Source: Bordetella genomosp. 12
GTDB taxonomy: Bacteria; Pseudomonadota; Gammaproteobacteria; Burkholderiales; Burkholderiaceae_B
Assembly: GCF_002261355.1 (NCBI RefSeq)
Contig: NZ_NEVU01000001.1
Location: 992,001 to 1,056,000 of the forward strand
Direction: 5' to 3'
DNA length: 64,000 nt
Shown: piece by piece, positions 32,924 to 41,590 of the stretch
How positions within the stretch are numbered: position 1 is the stretch's first letter
Layout: every line of letters begins with the position of its first letter
The notes under the pieces: model-generated
What the model saw: only the letters and a program-made list of their open reading frames with translations
The model's database searches: none
Told to the model about the DNA's origin: nothing
Position numbers and translations under genes: made by a program

Positions 32924-33708
32924 TGCAGTACCCGTTTTTCCAGTTGGCCGTAGGCGAAATCGCACAGCGTATACACCAGCGAGATGGTCAGCATATAGAC
33001 CACGACTGCGTCGTAGGCGCCCACGCCCGCGGCGGCGTTCATCTCCTGACCCATGCCGGGCACGCCCAGCAGTTCGGCGGCGATCAGCGTCATCCAGGCC
33101 TGGCCGATGCCGGCGCGCACGCCGGCCAGCGCGCCCGGGGAAATGGCCGGCAGCGTGATGCTCCAGGCGCGGGCCAGGTAGCTGCCGTGGCCGAAGGCGC
33201 GCGCCAGTTCATACAGGCGCGGATCGACGTTGCGCACGGCCGCGTAGGTGGCGAAATAGTTGACCCAGAACACGCCGATGGCGATGACGAAGGCCGCGCC
33301 GGCGTGGCTGACCTTGAACCAGGCGATGGCGAACACCACCCAGGCCAGGGGCGGGATGGGGCGCAGCACGCGCGCCAGCCAGGCCTGCAGCATGTCAAAG
33401 CGTTGCGTCGTGGCGGCGGCCAGGCCGACGCCGAATCCGAACAGCGTGCCCAGCGCCAGGCCCCAGAAGTAATGCACCAGACTGGAGCCCACGGCGGGCA
33501 GCAGCCGGCCGTCGCGCCATTCACGCAGCAGCGCGCCGGGCAGGGCAAAGGGGTCGGGCAGGGTGCCGCGCGGCGCCCACTCCCAGACCTGGGCCGCTTT
33601 CCAGATGGCAAGAAAAATCAGCAGTCCCAGCGCGCCGTAAATCATGCGCCGGGGCCACAGCCGCCGGCGCGGCACGGCCGGCGCCAGGGCGATTGCGCGG
33701 GTGTTCAT
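32911..33708 (-). CDS. SsuC/TauC-type ABC transporter permease
   Basis: 265 aa with about six membrane segments; EAA loop 'ELARAFGHGSYLARAWSITLPAISPGALAG' region in the second half (landmark). It shares four bases with the binding-protein gene upstream. Only one permease here, unlike the importer at 8733-10342. Confidence 0.91.
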   Translation of the reverse strand: MNTRAIALAPAVPRRRLWPRRMIYGALGLLIFLAIWKAAQVWEWAPRGTLPDPFALPGALLREWRDGRLLPAVGSSLVHYFWGLALGTLFGFGVGLAAATTQRFDMLQAWLARVLRPIPPLAWVVFAIAWFKVSHAGAAFVIAIGVFWVNYFATYAAVRNVDPRLYELARAFGHGSYLARAWSITLPAISPGALAGVRAGIGQAWMTLIAAELLGVPGMGQEMNAAAGVGAYDAVVVYMLTISLVYTLCDFAYGQLEKRVLQWRP

Positions 33709-34706
33709 TTGGCTTTGGCGTAGAAGCTGGTGTCAAAGAGCTGATCGACATCGACGCGTTCGGCCTGGGTGCCCAACTGGGCCTGGAAGTCCTGCAGCTG
33801 CCCGGTGGCTTTCACGATGGCGCGCGGATCGGCTTCGAACTGGTCGCGCGAGTTGCGGATGGACGCCTCGACCAAATCCTGCGGCAGGCGGCCGCCGCCG
33901 ACGTATTTCTGCACGTAGCCGGCGGCCTTGGCCGGGTCGTCGCGCAGCAGCGCGGTGGCGCCGATCTGCGCGCGCACCAGGGCCTGCACCAGCTCGGGAT
34001 GTTCCTTGATCAGCTTTTCACGCACGAGCAGCACGGCGCCCGGCTGTTTCGGGAACAGCTGCGAGCCGCGCGCGACCACGCGCGCTTCGGGTTGACGACG
34101 CAACACCGAGGTGGTGGTGGGCTCGAGCACGGCCGCCCCGTCGATGGCGCCGGTCATGAGCGACTGCTGAATCTGAGCTTCGCCTTGGTACACGAAGTCG
34201 ATATCGGCCAGGTCGGCTTTCAGCACGTTGCGCAACCAGTACTGCAGGGCGGCTTCGGGCACCGCGCCCTTGGGGTAGCTGGCGATGACCGCCTTGCGGC
34301 CTTTGTCGTGGGCGAAGCGGGCAAACGCGGTGGACGGATCGCCCGAGGCGAAGTACGGCGCCAGCGGCCCCAGCGCCAGCACGCCGACCTGTTCGACGAT
34401 ATTGGAAGCGACCACTTTGATATCGGCGCCCTTGGCGCGCGCCACCAGGGCCGGCCCGATGCCGACATAGGCCGCATCGAGCTGGCCGGCGATCAAGGCC
34501 TGGGTCAGGGCCGGGCCGCTCTGGAATTGCACCAGTTTGGGCTGCGTGACGCCGCCGGCGGCCAGCGAGCCGTCTTCCAGCGCGACGAAGAGCTGAGCGT
34601 CGGGCAGGATGGGCAGATAGCCGATTTCCAGCGTGGGAGAGGCAGCCTGAGCGGCGGTGCCCAGACCGGCGGCCAGCAAGGCGGTGGCAAACAGCTTACG
34701 CAACAT
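33705..34706 (-). CDS. Sulfonate-type ABC transporter substrate-binding protein (NMT1/SsuA-like)
   Basis: 333 aa; signal peptide 'MLRKLFATALLAAGLGTAAQA' then 'ASPTLEIGYLPILPDAQLFVALEDG'. 'FQSGPALTQALIAGQLDAAYVGIGPALVARAKG' is the ligand-site region of the SsuA/TauA family. Periplasmic receptor and first gene of the operon; divergent from an SsuD-like monooxygenase that very probably uses the imported sulfonate. Confidence 0.88.
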   Translation of the reverse strand: MLRKLFATALLAAGLGTAAQAASPTLEIGYLPILPDAQLFVALEDGSLAAGGVTQPKLVQFQSGPALTQALIAGQLDAAYVGIGPALVARAKGADIKVVASNIVEQVGVLALGPLAPYFASGDPSTAFARFAHDKGRKAVIASYPKGAVPEAALQYWLRNVLKADLADIDFVYQGEAQIQQSLMTGAIDGAAVLEPTTTSVLRRQPEARVVARGSQLFPKQPGAVLLVREKLIKEHPELVQALVRAQIGATALLRDDPAKAAGYVQKYVGGGRLPQDLVEASIRNSRDQFEADPRAIVKATGQLQDFQAQLGTQAERVDVDQLFDTSFYAKAK

Positions 34707-34748
34707 GATTCTGTGGTCCTGTAGCCCTTTATGGGCATTGCTTATGTC

Positions 34749-34776
34749 TTAATAATTTTAGGGAAGTTAATGACAA
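34749..34776 (-). promoter_or_regulatory. Promoter of the second sulfonate-type ABC operon
   Basis: On the minus strand TTGTCA (34771-34776), a 16-bp spacer and TATTAA (34749-34754), 43 bp before the binding-protein start. It sits in an AT-rich island (about 34741-34803) quite unlike the surrounding DNA; the divergent monooxygenase promoter (TATATA at 34795-34800) overlaps the same island. Such islands are where CysB/Cbl-type LysR proteins act, but I see no defined operator. Confidence 0.45.
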
Positions 34777-34930
34777 TATTTCATTCATTTTGGTTATATA
34801 CATAGTTGCGCAGACGGGGTTCGCGGCCGGCGGCGAATATTGCCGCTGGCTATAAGCGTCCAAGCGATCGGTCTTCGACCGGCGCGCCCCCTTGCGGCAA
34901 GCTGGTGTTTTTTCAGGGCCGGCTTCGCGC

Positions 34931-36001
34931 ATGACGACTTCCGAATATCTCTGGTACATCCCCAATCACTCCGATGCGGGGCACCGTGGCGACCTGGCCA
35001 CCGAGGATCACAACAGTCTCGAGACGCTCACGCGCCACGCGCTCGCCGTGGAACAGCATGGCTGGACCGGCGCGCTGCTGGGCGCGGGCTGGGGGCGGCC
35101 GGATACGTTCACGGTGGCCACCGCGCTGGCGGCGCGCAGCACGCGTTTTGAGCCGCTCATCGCCATCCGGCCAGGGTATTGGCGGCCAGTGCAGTTCGCC
35201 GCCGCGGCCGCCACGCTGGATCAGTTGAGCGGCGGCCGGGTGCGCGTGAACATCGTCTCGGGCAAGGATGATCTGCAGGCCTATGGCGATGCGGAGGGCG
35301 GGCAGCACGAGCGCTATGCGCGCACGCGCGAGTTCATGCAGTTGACCCGCCGGCTCTGGACGCAGGAAACGGTCAATTATGAGGGCGAGTTCTTCCAGGC
35401 CCGCAACGCCCGGCTGCGGCCCCAAGTGGTGACGCGGGGCGTGCGGCGGCATCCCAAGCTGTACTTCGGCGGCGCTTCCGAAGCGGCCGAGCGCGTGGCC
35501 GCCACCGAGGCTGATGTGCAATTGTTCTGGGGCGAGCCGCTGGCCGACCTGGCCGAGCGCATCGCGCGCCTGAAGGCGCTGTCGGCGCGGCTGGGGCGCG
35601 AACACGCGCCGCTGGAGTTCGGTCTGCGCATCACCACCGTGGTGCGCGAGACCTCGGAGCAGGCCTGGGCCGACGCCCAGGCGCGGGTGGCCCAGATGGC
35701 GCTCGGGCAAACCGGGGCCTGGCACGATCACCGCCGCGAGGTGGCGGTCGGCCAACGCCGTTTGTTCGATTTGCAGCAGCGCGGCGAGGTGCTGGACGAC
35801 AACCTCTACACCGCGCCGGGCCGGCATGGCGGCGGCGGGGCGGGCACGACCTGGCTGGTGGGGTCGGCGCCCGAAGTGGCCGCGGCGTTGCGGAAGTACC
35901 AGGATCTGGGCATCACCCAGTTCGTGCTTTCCGATACGCCTTATCTGAGCGAGATCGAGCGGCAGGGCCGGGCGCTGTTGCCGCTGTTGCGCCACGGCTG
36001 A
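34931..36001 (+). CDS. Alkanesulfonate monooxygenase-like FMNH2-dependent enzyme (SsuD type)
   Basis: 356 aa from ATG 34931 ('MTTSEYLWYIPNH'). 'ALLGAGWGRPDTFTVATALAA', 'FEPLIAIRPGYWRPVQFAAAAATLDQLSGGR' and 'VNIVSGKDDLQAYGD' follow the SsuD fold of the luciferase-like family. It would cleave a C-S bond, giving sulfite and an aldehyde, with FMNH2 from an unlinked reductase. Divergent from a sulfonate ABC operon. Sequence between 305 and 315 is Gly-rich ('GRHGGGGAG'), equivalent to the mobile loop over the active site. Confidence 0.86.
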   Translation: MTTSEYLWYIPNHSDAGHRGDLATEDHNSLETLTRHALAVEQHGWTGALLGAGWGRPDTFTVATALAARSTRFEPLIAIRPGYWRPVQFAAAAATLDQLSGGRVRVNIVSGKDDLQAYGDAEGGQHERYARTREFMQLTRRLWTQETVNYEGEFFQARNARLRPQVVTRGVRRHPKLYFGGASEAAERVAATEADVQLFWGEPLADLAERIARLKALSARLGREHAPLEFGLRITTVVRETSEQAWADAQARVAQMALGQTGAWHDHRREVAVGQRRLFDLQQRGEVLDDNLYTAPGRHGGGGAGTTWLVGSAPEVAAALRKYQDLGITQFVLSDTPYLSEIERQGRALLPLLRHG

Positions 36002-36096
36002 GCGCGGCGGGCGCGCCGCGGCACGCCGGCACGAGAGGGCAAGCACAAGCCCGGCGAGGGCGCTAATATCGTGCTCTTTCTTGTCTGGCGGCCATC

Positions 36097-36882
36097 ATGC
36101 TCACGACGCAGGACCACTTCATCGAGACCGCTTGGGGGCGTTTGTTCGCCCGCCGCTGGCAGGCTGGCACGGCCGGGCTGCCGCCCATCGTGCTGCTGCA
36201 CGACTCGCTGGGCTGCGTGGCGTTGTGGCGCGATTTTCCCGAGCATCTGGCCCAGGCGGCCGGCCGCGACGTGATCGCCTATGACCGGCTGGGCTTTGGC
36301 CGTTCGGATCCGCATCCAGGACGATTGGGCTTGGATTTCGTCAGCCGGGAGGCGAGCGAGGGGCTGCGCTGCCTGCGCGAACAATTGGGCTTCGGGCCGT
36401 TTGTCGCGATGGGGCACAGCGTGGGCGGGGGCATGGCCATCGTGGCGGCGGGCGGTGATGCGCAGGATTGCCGGGGCCTGATCACCGAGTCGGCGCAGGT
36501 CTTTGCCGAAGCGCGCACCCTGCGCGGCATCCGCCAGGCGCGCGAGGATTTCGCTCTGCCCGGCCAGCTCGACCGCTTGAAGAAGTATCACGGCGACAAA
36601 GCCGCCTGGGTGCTCAGCGCCTGGGTCGATAGCTGGCTGGCGCCCGAGTTCGCGTCGTGGAATCTGGATGCCGAGCTGGCCCAGGTCCGCTGCCCGGTGC
36701 TTGCCCTGCACGGCGACAACGACGAGTACGGTTCGCTGGAACACGCCGAGCGCATCGCCCGCCTGACGGGCGGGCGCAAGCAGGTGTTTGCCCAGTGTGG
36801 CCACGTGCCGCACCGCGAGCAGGAGGACGCCGTGCTGGCGGCGATCGGCCAGTGGCTGGACGACGCGCGGCAGGCGCGCTAG
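36097..36882 (+). CDS. Alpha/beta hydrolase
   Basis: 261 aa. Nucleophile elbow 'GHSVGGGM' (Ser at about 109), oxyanion region 'LLHDSLGCVALW', acid probably Asp in 'LHGDNDEYGS', and His in 'CGHVPHRE'. Soluble, no signal peptide. Ninety-five bp downstream of the monooxygenase; may act on a product of it, but could be independent. Substrate unknown. Confidence 0.85.
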   Translation: MLTTQDHFIETAWGRLFARRWQAGTAGLPPIVLLHDSLGCVALWRDFPEHLAQAAGRDVIAYDRLGFGRSDPHPGRLGLDFVSREASEGLRCLREQLGFGPFVAMGHSVGGGMAIVAAGGDAQDCRGLITESAQVFAEARTLRGIRQAREDFALPGQLDRLKKYHGDKAAWVLSAWVDSWLAPEFASWNLDAELAQVRCPVLALHGDNDEYGSLEHAERIARLTGGRKQVFAQCGHVPHREQEDAVLAAIGQWLDDARQAR

Positions 36883-37016
36883 GGGCTGCGGGGACGCGAC
36901 TGTCGCGCCCGGCCAACGCTGGCGGCGCAGCGGCTGAGAGAAATGCATTCAAACCCGGATAATATCGCCGGCAACGGCGGGCATGAGCCTGCCCACAACG
37001 CAAGCAAGGAGTCCTG

Positions 37017-37781
37017 ATGTACGTCGGAGTGTTTACGAGAGGCGCGCTGGCAGCGGCGGCGCTGTTGGCTTGCTCGCAAGCCATGGCGCAGAGCCAGAAT
37101 TTCATCGGGCTGGGCGTGGGCGTCGTCCCGGTGTATGACGGGTCGAGCAAGTACCGGACCGTGCCGCTGCCGCTCATCAATTATGAGTCGGGCCATTTTT
37201 TCATCACGCCGCGCGCGGGCCTGCCGGCCATGGGCTTGAAAACCACGCTCGCGCCTGACCTGAGCGCGGGTGTCTTCATCGGCGCGAACCTGGGTCGCGA
37301 CGCCAGCGACTCCGACCGCACCCGTGGCATCGGCGACATCAAGTTCCATGCCGCCTACGGCGCTTATGTCGAATGGGCGCCGGGCCGCTACTCCCTGGGC
37401 GCGGCCTATCGCCAGGCCGCGCGCAGCGGTTACGGCGGCGCGCTGGAGCTGCGCACCTCCTATGCGGTGCTGCAGAGCGAGCGCAACAGCGTGCGCGTGG
37501 GCGCGGCTACGCAATGGGGCAGCCGCGACGATATGCAGACCTGGTTCGGCGTGACGTCTTCGCAGGCCGCCAATAGCCGCGAAGGCCTGTCGACCTACTC
37601 GCCGTCCGCGGGTTTCAAGTCGGCGTCGCTGTTCGCCAGCTGGGCTTACCGCTTCGATGCGCGCTGGAGCATGCTGGCCAACCTGGGCGTGAGCTCGGTG
37701 CTGGGCGATGCGCGCGACAGCCCGCTGAACGAGCGGCGCACGAACCTGTTCGGCAGCGTGGGCATGGTCTACGCATTCTGA
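37017..37781 (+). CDS. MipA/OmpV family outer-membrane protein
   Basis: 254 aa with signal peptide to 'CSQAMA-QS'. 'FIGLGVGVVPVYDGSSKYRTVPLPLINYESGHFFI' (landmark, 24-58) is typical of the MipA family, as are the repeated amphipathic strands and the final Phe ('GMVYAF'). A 12-strand or so barrel in the outer membrane; family members have been linked to scaffolding of murein synthesis or antibiotic uptake. Stands alone with its own terminator. Confidence 0.88.
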   Translation: MYVGVFTRGALAAAALLACSQAMAQSQNFIGLGVGVVPVYDGSSKYRTVPLPLINYESGHFFITPRAGLPAMGLKTTLAPDLSAGVFIGANLGRDASDSDRTRGIGDIKFHAAYGAYVEWAPGRYSLGAAYRQAARSGYGGALELRTSYAVLQSERNSVRVGAATQWGSRDDMQTWFGVTSSQAANSREGLSTYSPSAGFKSASLFASWAYRFDARWSMLANLGVSSVLGDARDSPLNERRTNLFGSVGMVYAF

Positions 37782-37822
37782 ACGTCCGTGCCGCGCGGCA
37801 TGGTATGCCGCCCGCGACGCGA

Positions 37823-37849
37823 AGCCAGGCCTGACGGCCTGGCTTTTTT
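37823..37849 (+). terminator. Intrinsic terminator after MipA gene
   Basis: Eight-bp perfect stem AGCCAGGC/GCCTGGCT, six-base loop, then a run of six T. Forty-two bp past the stop. Clear Rho-independent terminator. Confidence 0.85.
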
Positions 37850-38123
37850 GTTTCATGAGGAGGCCCCTGCCGCCCTCGGGGGGGCCACGCCAAGGCGCGC
37901 TACACCAGGCGCAGCAAGTGCTCAGGCGAGCGCAGCATAGGCCGGTGCGATCCCGGGCTCGGCCCGGCGTGTCCATCCGGCAGTTGCCGCCCGCGATGCG
38001 GCGGGTAGAAGCGCCTGAGGCGGCATAAAGCTGCTCCCCGAGGCGACGACCGCGCACCCGGCATAGGGGGCCCAACCTCCCGAGGTTCTCACAGAAGGTT
38101 GGACACCGGTCTTTGCTTGCGTG
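37850..38123. other. Non-coding GC-rich segment, possible repeat remnant
   Basis: 274 bp between the MipA terminator and the end of the TonB receptor gene. It contains CCGCCCTCGGGGGGGCC (about 37869-37885), several G/C-rich hairpins, and near 38069-38097 the inverted pair CCAACCT/AGGTTGG that could terminate the minus-strand receptor gene. No reading frame here looks like a protein. The make-up resembles small multicopy intergenic repeats of this family, but I cannot show that it is repeated. Confidence 0.35.
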
Positions 38124-40502
38124 CTAGAAGTCTATCTGCGCCGACAGCAGAACGGCGCGCGGCGCGGCCACGGAGGCGTAGGTGCCGCTGGCCAGCCAAT
38201 AGCTCTTGTTGAACAGGTTCTCTACATTGGCGCGGAACACCACTGCGTGGCCCATCACGCGCGTGCTGTAGCGCGCGCCCACGTCATAGCGGGTCCATGA
38301 CGGCAGGCGGATGGTGTTGGCGGCGTTGAACCAGGCCGACGAGGTATGGATCACGCGCGCGTTCAGGCTCAGCCCCTGGACCCAGGGCATGTCCCAGTCC
38401 ACCCCCAGGTTGAAGGTGCTGTCGGGCACGCCGTTGGCATCGTTGCCGTCATTGACGCCGCCCGCGCTGCGGGTGATCTTGGCGTCATAGAAGGTCGCGC
38501 TGGCCATCATGCGCAAACCCGAGACGACCTCGCCCATGGCCGCGAGCTCGAAACCGCGATTGCGCTGCTCGCCGTCAAAGCTGTAGATGTTGGTGTTCGG
38601 GTCGGTCAGGGAGTTGGGGCGCTTGATCTGAAAGACCGAGGCGCTCGTGATGACACTGCCCCAATCGACCTTCACGCCGGCCTCGTACTGCTTGGACTTA
38701 TAGGGTGCAAACACCTGTCCGGCGTTGGCCGCCGTGGCGGGGGCCACGCCGCCGCGCGTCAGGCCGGAGGTGAAGTTGCCGTACAGCGAGACATTGGACC
38801 AGGGCTTGAACACCACGCCGGCCAGCGGCGAGACGGCGCTCTCGTCATAGGAACTGGTGAGATCGCCCGTGGCGGTGGAGTAGTTGTCCAGGGCCACACG
38901 CTGCTGCCGCAGGCCGCCGGTGATCATCAGGCGGTCATCGGCAAACGACAGCGTATCGGCCAGCGTGAAACTGGTGAGCGCGGTCTCCGAGGCCTTGTTG
39001 GGCGAGCCGCGATGGCCGTCGACGTCGGGCAGCGGCGTGGGGTGGTAGATGTTCGACGGCACCGTGCCCGTCGAGGTGATGTAGAAATTGCCCAGCTCCT
39101 GATCCAGGCGCGTCGCGCCCAGGGCCAGGTTGTGCTTGACACCCCAGGTGTCAAAACGCGCGCGCAGCCCGACTTCGCCGGTGGAGGTGCGCGAGTATGA
39201 GTCGTAAAAGGCGTTGCGGGCGGTGAAATTACCGTCCGGGTCTACCGGGCCGGACGGGAAGGTCTGGTCGGCGGTGCCATAGCGGTAGCCACCGGCGGCG
39301 TAGACCGTCACGGCGTCGTTCAGGTCGTACTCCACGCGCGAGGCCACGGTGGAGTCTTCGAGTTTGAGCTGGGTGCCCGGGTAGAAATTGCGGTGGCCCG
39401 AGGGCGGCGAGGGCAGTTCGGTCACCGATGACTGAAAGCCGACCTGGGGGCGGAAATTGTCGGTGCGCTCGCGTTGCGTAAAGGCATCCAGCGACCAGCG
39501 CAGCCGCTCGCCGCGATAGTCCAGCGCCAGCGCGCCCACGCCCTGGCGTTGGCTGCCGTCATCCAGCGTGGTGTCGCCATTGTGATAGACGCCGTTGACG
39601 CGGATGCCCCACTCATTGTTGTCGCCGAAGCGGCGGCCCATATCGACCATGCCGCCCAGCTGTGATTTGTCCTGATAGGTGGCGGTCACGCGGGTGAGCG
39701 GATCGTCGCCGGCGCGCTTGGTCGCCACATTGATGCCGCCGCCGATGCTGCCGTTGGGACCGACGCCATTCATGAGGGTGCCGGGCCCCTTGAGCACTTC
39801 GACCCGCTCCATGATCGCAGCCGGCATGCGGCTCGAGGAGGTCAGGCCGAACAGGCCGTTGAGGCCGACATCACCGCTGGACACGGTGTAGCCCCGGATC
39901 TGGAAGTCTTCACCGAAGCCGCCGCTGGAGGTCAGGGTGCGGACCGACGCCTCGTTGACGACCACATCGGCCAGCGTGCGCGCCTGCTGGTTTTCCAGCG
40001 TCTGGACGGTGTAGTTGGTGGTGTTGAACGGGACGTCCATGACGTCGGCGCTGCCCAGCATGCCCAGGCTGCCGCCGCGGGCGATCTGACCGCCGGCGTA
40101 GGGCGCGGTCACGTCGCCGGCGGCCGCCACCGTGATGGCCTGCAACTGGGCCACGCCGCCGCTGCGTTCGAGGACGTAGCCGCCGGCGCCTTGCGGGCGG
40201 ACCTGAATGCCGGTGCCGCTGAGCAGGCGTTCAAGGCCGGCTTGCACGGTGAAGCTGCCGTGCAGGCCGGCGCTGTCCAGACCCTGCGTGACGTCGGGAC
40301 GGAAGGACAGCATGACGCCGGCCTCGCGGCCAAAGCGCCCGAGCACGTCTTCGAGCGTGCCGGCGGGGATGTCGAAATGGCGCGCGGCCTGGGCCTGGGC
40401 GGCCAGGGGCCAGGCCAGGGAGGCGGTCGCGCCCAGCGCGCCCAGGGCCAGGCGGGTAGCCAGGGTGACGGTGCGCAGGGAAAGAAGAGAGCGTTGTTTC
40501 AT
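38124..40502 (-). CDS. TonB-dependent ferric-siderophore receptor with N-terminal signalling domain (2)
   Basis: 792 aa from ATG 40502; a GTG at 40532 would add ten residues. Signal peptide to about residue 38 ('LAWPLAAQAQA'), STN domain 40-90 ('FDIPAGTLEDVLGRFGREAGVMLSFRPDV', landmark), plug domain with 'MERVEVLKGPGTLMNGVGPNGSIGGGI', then a beta-barrel ending 'LLSAQIDF'. Final Phe is the usual barrel signal. FpvA/FoxA/FiuA-like; hydroxamate or xenosiderophore receptors are the nearest class by general appearance. Last gene of a minus-strand sigma/FecR/receptor module. Confidence 0.93.
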   Translation of the reverse strand: MKQRSLLSLRTVTLATRLALGALGATASLAWPLAAQAQAARHFDIPAGTLEDVLGRFGREAGVMLSFRPDVTQGLDSAGLHGSFTVQAGLERLLSGTGIQVRPQGAGGYVLERSGGVAQLQAITVAAAGDVTAPYAGGQIARGGSLGMLGSADVMDVPFNTTNYTVQTLENQQARTLADVVVNEASVRTLTSSGGFGEDFQIRGYTVSSGDVGLNGLFGLTSSSRMPAAIMERVEVLKGPGTLMNGVGPNGSIGGGINVATKRAGDDPLTRVTATYQDKSQLGGMVDMGRRFGDNNEWGIRVNGVYHNGDTTLDDGSQRQGVGALALDYRGERLRWSLDAFTQRERTDNFRPQVGFQSSVTELPSPPSGHRNFYPGTQLKLEDSTVASRVEYDLNDAVTVYAAGGYRYGTADQTFPSGPVDPDGNFTARNAFYDSYSRTSTGEVGLRARFDTWGVKHNLALGATRLDQELGNFYITSTGTVPSNIYHPTPLPDVDGHRGSPNKASETALTSFTLADTLSFADDRLMITGGLRQQRVALDNYSTATGDLTSSYDESAVSPLAGVVFKPWSNVSLYGNFTSGLTRGGVAPATAANAGQVFAPYKSKQYEAGVKVDWGSVITSASVFQIKRPNSLTDPNTNIYSFDGEQRNRGFELAAMGEVVSGLRMMASATFYDAKITRSAGGVNDGNDANGVPDSTFNLGVDWDMPWVQGLSLNARVIHTSSAWFNAANTIRLPSWTRYDVGARYSTRVMGHAVVFRANVENLFNKSYWLASGTYASVAAPRAVLLSAQIDF

Positions 40503-40572
40503 GGACAGGTCTTTCTTGAGGATGGTGTTCACTCCTCATGACCCGCGAGACGTCAAAAGAGATCAGCGATCG

Positions 40573-40591
40573 GACGGGTTTTTTGTAACAG
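40573..40591 (-). promoter_or_regulatory. Putative ECF-sigma promoter of TonB receptor 2
   Basis: On the minus strand CTGTTACAAAAAACCCGTC, a few bases past the fecR stop and about 70 bp before the receptor start. Its first 11 bases are the same as at 15792-15802 in the other module, at the same relative place. Confidence 0.45.
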
Positions 40592-40594
40592 TGC

Positions 40595-41590
40595 TCAGGA
40601 CAGATGCAGCCGCCGCGCGCGCCAGAGCGGTTCCTGGGTGTCCAGGTGCAGGCGCAGAGTGACGGCCACGGCCGCGAGCACGCGGGCCGCGTCGCCCGTG
40701 GGGAAGGAACCCGAGACCCGCAGATCGGCCACCTCCGAACCGCAGGACAGGCTGTCGTCGGTGTAGCGGCCCAATTCGGTGAGAAAGTCGGCCAGCCGCA
40801 TCCCGCGAGCGACGATGAAGCCGTCTTTCCAGGCGAGGTCGCGTTCGTCGGCCGGCCCGGCCTGGTCAATGCCGGAGGCGGTATAGCGGGCGCGCCGCCC
40901 GGCCTCCAGCAGCAGACCCTGGGCGGGATGATCCCGCGGTTCGATCTGCACCTGGCCCGCGATGACGTTGACGCAGGTCTGCTGAGGGTGTTGCCGCACG
41001 CTGTACTGCGTACCGAGCGCGCGCGCCACGCCCTGGCGCGTCTGCACCAGAAAGGGCCGCGGCGGGACGTGCGGATCGGGCGCGGTGGTGATCAGGATTT
41101 CGCCGGCGACCAGGTACAGGCGTCTTTCGGCGGGCCCGAAACGCACATCGACGGCGCTGTGCGTATTGAGCAGGATGCGCGTGCCGTCGGGCAGGTTGAG
41201 CGAGCGGCGCTGGCCGGTGCCGGTGCGTTGATCGGCCGCCCATTCGCGCCAGGCGATCGTGTCGCGCAGCGCCCAGGCCGAGCTGCCCGCCATGGCCAGC
41301 ACCGCCAGGGCCTTGAGACCGTGGCGCCGCCGCGGCAGCAGGGCCGCGCGGGTGGCCAGGGCGCTGTCGGGCGCGGCCAGCGTGCGCAACTGGCCCATCA
41401 CCGATTCGATGCGCGACCAGGCCCGCGCGTGGTCGGGGTGGGCGTCATGCCATTGCTCCCAGGCCCGGCGGGTCTGGGGCGAATTGTCTTCACGCAGCTC
41501 CAGCAGCCAGTGCAGGGCGCGTTCGGCCACGTCGGCCGACACGCCGCTGGCGTCAGGCGCGTTGCGGTACCAGGTCGAAGGCAGGGTCAT
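40595..41590 (-). CDS. FecR-like anti-sigma factor / sigma regulator (2)
   Basis: 331 aa from ATG 41590. Cytoplasmic N-terminal domain 'ERALHWLLELREDNSPQTRRAWEQW', one membrane segment at about 84-102 ('LKALAVLAMAGSSAWAL'), periplasmic FecR domain with 'GQRRSLNLPDGTRILLNTHSAVDV' and 'ARALGTQYSVRQ'. Shares four bases (ATGA) with the sigma gene. Relays the receptor signal to the sigma factor. Confidence 0.92.
   Translation of the reverse strand: MTLPSTWYRNAPDASGVSADVAERALHWLLELREDNSPQTRRAWEQWHDAHPDHARAWSRIESVMGQLRTLAAPDSALATRAALLPRRRHGLKALAVLAMAGSSAWALRDTIAWREWAADQRTGTGQRRSLNLPDGTRILLNTHSAVDVRFGPAERRLYLVAGEILITTAPDPHVPPRPFLVQTRQGVARALGTQYSVRQHPQQTCVNVIAGQVQIEPRDHPAQGLLLEAGRRARYTASGIDQAGPADERDLAWKDGFIVARGMRLADFLTELGRYTDDSLSCGSEVADLRVSGSFPTGDAARVLAAVAVTLRLHLDTQEPLWRARRLHLS

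Noticed and set aside
37823-38060. Cobalamin riboswitch suggested by GAAGCCAGG and CCGGTGCGATCCCGG
   Set aside because: The GAAGCCAGG belongs to a plain terminator hairpin, the order of boxes is wrong, and the TonB receptor gene on the minus strand ends here, it does not start.
37890-38060. Minus-strand frame that could be read as a C-terminal protein fragment ending before 37899
   Set aside because: No start, no recognisable family, and Pro/Arg-rich content expected from GC-rich noncoding DNA.
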